Below, one piece after another: positions 32,529 to 35,499 of a stretch of DNA of 35,499 bases (position 1 is the first letter of the stretch; every line of letters starts with the position of its first letter). The position numbers and the translations under genes are program-made. The DNA is from Candidatus Anaerobiospirillum pullicola. GTDB taxonomy: Bacteria > Pseudomonadota > Gammaproteobacteria > Enterobacterales > Succinivibrionaceae. Under the pieces are notes generated by a model. That model was given only the letters and a program-made list of their open reading frames with translations. It did no database searches and was not told the origin of the DNA. The stretch spans positions 1 through 35,499 of the forward strand of contig JAHLFE010000203.1 in assembly GCA_018884035.1 (NCBI GenBank), given 5' to 3'.

Positions 32529-34865
32529 TTAGTACTGGCCGTACTTTGCAGAGCGCTCCCGCTCAATCAGAGTGCCGTTTTGATAAGCCTGCTGCAACGC
32601 ACTGAGCTCCTGAATCGTGCGCTTAATACGCTGGCCCGTATCACTGCTTACTACCTTTAAGCGCTCAGGGTAATGCTCCACCTCAACCGAGTCGGACTTA
32701 ATATCCACATGCTCCACGATCGCCTTTTCCGTGCTCTCAAAAGGACGGTGCGACTTTAAGATCATGCCGTGACTAGAGAAGATCAGGGTATAGCCCGCAA
32801 TGCCCGTCGTGTTGTGGTAAGCCTGACATAAGCCACCGTCAATCACGTAAAGCTTGCCATTACCACGCACAGGGCTCTCACCATCACACACGCGAATTGG
32901 CGTATGACCATTGATGATGTGGCCATGATCTGGGTCTAAGCCAAACTCACTTAAGATCATGCGGCACACGTCCTCGGAATAGTACTGACGGTAGTAAGGG
33001 TCACGAGGCTCATGATGCGAGCTCTTATCGTCAATGAAGTAGCGCTCAAATGGCTTCATGATACGGCCCGACAGCGGGCTATCAAAGCCACACCACAGGT
33101 AGTACATAAAATCGAGGCTGCGCTGATCACGGTGGGCAAAACCGTGGCGGCATACATGCTCACAGTAATCCATAAAGGCCTTGCCCTTGAGCACCTGCCC
33201 ATGGCAATTGATCTCACGGAACTTACCATCCTCCGTCATAGGCACACAACCATGATAGAGCAGGTTGCCATTAAAGCGCTTATAAATGGAGCCGTGCGAG
33301 AAGAGGAAAGCCACCTCCTTTTGCAGCTCCCGTGAATTGAGGAAGCTCTTTTTCATCGCCTCCACAATCCACGCCTCATCGCGCGTCAGCGTGTAGGGAT
33401 CCTTAGGGTCAATGGTCGGCAAGTCAACCGTATTGAGCTCATAGACCTTACCGTCAATGGTCACGGTGCCATTAACAAGATCCATCTTATCGAGCAAGAG
33501 GCGGTCATCCATGCCTAAGTCAGGATTGCGCTTAATGAGCTGACCTTGCAGCTTAAAGGCAATCACCGTAATGGCTTTGACCATCTTTTCGCGATTGTCA
33601 TCAGCGTAGGCCTGCAGCATCATCTCGTACTCGTGCTCTTGCGCCGACTCATCAATTTCGCCGTTTTGCACCAGATGCCCCAACGATTGCGCGGCAGCAG
33701 CGGCAGCGGCGTGCGCCACCTCATGTTGCTCCGCCTCAATCACATCAAGCTGCCCCTGACCAAAGAGCGTGGAAAACACCGACTGCAACGCCACGCTGTT
33801 TTCATTGTTTTGCATCGCGGTCAATTGCGCTTGTACCTGCGCCTTCTGTTCTTGCGCCTTAGCCGAGCGCTCCTTTACTGGGGAGTGGTAGGTCTTTTGT
33901 GCAAAGTCATTGAGCTTGCGCAGTGATATGCCGTAAGCGCTCTCCAGCATCGAGCAGTTAAAGTAGTTGATGTTGTTGCGCAACACTGTGGCCATGCACA
34001 CTTCTGAGCCTAAAGCGGCGCCCATCCACAGGATGTCGTGGTTGCCCCATTGGATATCCAGACTGTGGTAATCCATGAGCAGCGCCATGATCTTGTCTGG
34101 GCTGGGGCCACGGTCAAAGATGTCACCCACCACATGCAGGTGGTCGACCGCAAGGCGCTTGGACAGCGCGCACATGGTGCTTAAGAAGTGCGGGGCTGCC
34201 TTAGTGCGTAAAATGGTGTTAATGATTTGCTCGTGGTACTCCGCCCTACTGTTGCTCTCATCACTTTGGGCGTGCAGGAGCTCGTCAATGATGTAGCTGT
34301 AGTTTTGGTTGATAGCTTTACGTACTTTGGAGCGAGTGTACTTAGCAGAAAGGTATTTGCACAGCTGGATAAGTTGCAGCAGGCGCTCACGGTACCACGC
34401 ATCGGTAAGACGCCCTTGGCTCTCCATGAGCTGCATGACCTCTTGCGGGTAATAGATGAGGGTGCACAGTGCCGACTTGGCCTCGTCAGAGATGTCAAAG
34501 AGGTCGTTAACCTTTTCGTGAATCACGCCCGAGCACGAATTGAGGATGTGGCGAAAGGCGTCATACTCACCGTGCAGGTCGCTCACAAAGTGCTCGGTAC
34601 CCTTGGGCAGGTTCAAGATGGCTTGAAGGTTAATGATCTCCGAAAATGCCGCCACCTGATTTGGGTACTGCGTAGACAACAGCTCTAAATAGTGCTGATC
34701 GATAGTCTCATTGCTTTGAGCTGCCACAGCGGCCCCGACTGGCATCGCTGTCAGAGCAGACTCTGCAGCCGAAGTAGACTCTGGTGCCAGAGTTGATTCT
34801 GTTACCAGAGTTGACTCCTTTACTGGCGGCGTTTGCTTCTCGTTCTGCGCGGCTTGTGGCGCCAT
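32529..34865 (-). CDS. fbp: Fructose-1,6-bisphosphatase class III (Firmicutes type)
   Basis: This cytoplasmic metallophosphatase makes fructose 6-phosphate from fructose 1,6-bisphosphate in gluconeogenesis. It belongs to the calcineurin-like class III family best known from Bacillus (about 670 residues), not the class I or II enzymes of E. coli. Motifs: EIINLQAILNLPKGTEHFVS, SDLHGEYDAFRH near residue 95, GDIFDRGPSPDKIM, DIQWGNHDILWMGAA and INGHTPIRV near the C-terminus. At 778 residues it is longer because of a 50-residue Glu/Ser/Thr-rich N-terminus (EST repeats) and an Ala/Gln/Glu-rich insertion of about 90 residues near the middle. The start is ATG 34865, preceded by GAGGAGG at six bases; the frame opens at a GTG five codons earlier that overlaps this site. 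Confidence 0.94.
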   Translation of the reverse strand: MAPQAAQNEKQTPPVKESTLVTESTLAPESTSAAESALTAMPVGAAVAAQSNETIDQHYLELLSTQYPNQVAAFSEIINLQAILNLPKGTEHFVSDLHGEYDAFRHILNSCSGVIHEKVNDLFDISDEAKSALCTLIYYPQEVMQLMESQGRLTDAWYRERLLQLIQLCKYLSAKYTRSKVRKAINQNYSYIIDELLHAQSDESNSRAEYHEQIINTILRTKAAPHFLSTMCALSKRLAVDHLHVVGDIFDRGPSPDKIMALLMDYHSLDIQWGNHDILWMGAALGSEVCMATVLRNNINYFNCSMLESAYGISLRKLNDFAQKTYHSPVKERSAKAQEQKAQVQAQLTAMQNNENSVALQSVFSTLFGQGQLDVIEAEQHEVAHAAAAAAAQSLGHLVQNGEIDESAQEHEYEMMLQAYADDNREKMVKAITVIAFKLQGQLIKRNPDLGMDDRLLLDKMDLVNGTVTIDGKVYELNTVDLPTIDPKDPYTLTRDEAWIVEAMKKSFLNSRELQKEVAFLFSHGSIYKRFNGNLLYHGCVPMTEDGKFREINCHGQVLKGKAFMDYCEHVCRHGFAHRDQRSLDFMYYLWCGFDSPLSGRIMKPFERYFIDDKSSHHEPRDPYYRQYYSEDVCRMILSEFGLDPDHGHIINGHTPIRVCDGESPVRGNGKLYVIDGGLCQAYHNTTGIAGYTLIFSSHGMILKSHRPFESTEKAIVEHVDIKSDSVEVEHYPERLKVVSSDTGQRIKRTIQELSALQQAYQNGTLIERERSAKYGQY

Positions 34866-35499
34866 ACCTAACCTCCTCACTTAAGTCACAGCGGGAGCCT
34901 CACTTCCCAAAGCTGTACTGTGTTTTTGTATCTGAGCTGAACGCAAAAGCTCATGGTCGTAGCTTACGCTTGCATGCAGAGGGCTCTGACAAACTAATGT
35001 CAGGCCGTCTCTGCTGCGCTTAGTAGCAAGTGCCGCTCTGCTCCAGCACTTTTGTTCTCAGTCTAGCAAAAGCCAGTATGTTGGGCTATGCGGCCCTAAG
35101 CAAAATGCGATATACAGCGCCAAAAGCACCAGCAAGGGGAAGCCACCTTTATTAGAGGTAGCGGAGGTGGCGTGGTGGGCATACACGCGAACCTAAGAGC
35201 TGACAGCTCAACTCAGAGCGTTAGCAACTCATCCCTAAGGGTGATTGAAATAAGTGGGGATGCTCTGGTAAGGACGATACGCGTGGTGATAGTGGTGATG
35301 ATGACCACAAACACTGGTCATCGACAAGGCGCCTCACGACACCTTTATCGTTAGGATGGCGACAGCAAGTACGCACAAGTATGCACAAGTACGCAAGCAC
35401 GCACCTACTATCAGAGAGCTGACGGACTCTGGTGCGCGGTCGCTGCTCTTAATTTAGAGGCGGCTGGTGTTGCTGTGGTGGTGGTAGTGGTGGTAGTGG
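34866..35499. other. fbp upstream region and window end, with short repeats
   Basis: No gene is seen. It includes the fbp ribosome binding site (GAGGAGG, 34871-34878 region), a 10-bp tandem repeat of about three units (AAGTAYGCAC, around 35366-35396) and a GGT/GTG triplet run from 35467 that is cut by the end of the window. Confidence 0.5.

Overview
The window looks like chromosome of an anaerobic, fermentative gammaproteobacterium. The best inference is the Aeromonadales family Succinivibrionaceae (Anaerobiospirillum/Succinivibrio relatives). The reasoning is that lapA-lapB-pyrF, prmB-aroC, sixA, ytfK and nfsA are gammaproteobacterial genes in partly gammaproteobacterial order, while pyruvate formate-lyase with its activase, a three-subunit lactate-utilisation operon and a Firmicutes-type class III fructose-1,6-bisphosphatase point to an anaerobic gut metabolism. 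Taxonomy was inferred from gene content only.

Layout. 1-2.6 kb: edge of a repeat element, one unrecognised membrane-anchored protein gene and a long empty stretch. 2.6-8.5 kb (+ strand): lutA-lutB-lutC followed by a second, orphan lutB paralogue that ends in a clean terminator. 8.7-15.2 kb (- strand): nfsA, aroC, prmB, ytfK, sixA. 16.6-21.3 kb (- strand): two adjacent PAS-GGDEF proteins with very unusual insertions in the GGDEF domain. 21.5-26.9 kb (- strand): pyrF, lapB, lapA and a Sel1-repeat protein. 27.6-31.0 kb (- strand): pflA and pflB with a long upstream regulatory region. 32.5-34.9 kb (- strand): class III fbp.

Genes working together: LutABC oxidises lactate to pyruvate, PflB (switched on by PflA) splits pyruvate to acetyl-CoA and formate, and Fbp supports gluconeogenesis from such C3 substrates. 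LapA/LapB control LPS synthesis, PrmB modifies ribosomal protein L3, YtfK feeds the SpoT stringent response, SixA dephosphorylates phosphohistidine proteins, and the two GGDEF proteins probably handle c-di-GMP.

The most striking property is what lies between the genes. Gene density is low, and gene groups that are tightly packed in E. coli (lapA-lapB-pyrF, prmB-aroC) are pulled apart by 0.5-1.6 kb spacers carrying at least three dispersed repeat families. Family A is a MITE-like element of about 137 bp with 25-bp terminal inverted repeats and, in one copy, an 8-bp target duplication. Family B is about 185 bp and contains a conserved hairpin. Family C is about 100-155 bp in four copies. Triplet microsatellites and short tandem repeats are also common, and several proteins carry Ala/Ser/Thr/Gln-rich insertions or tails not found in their E. 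coli counterparts. No rRNA, tRNA or CRISPR array was recognised.
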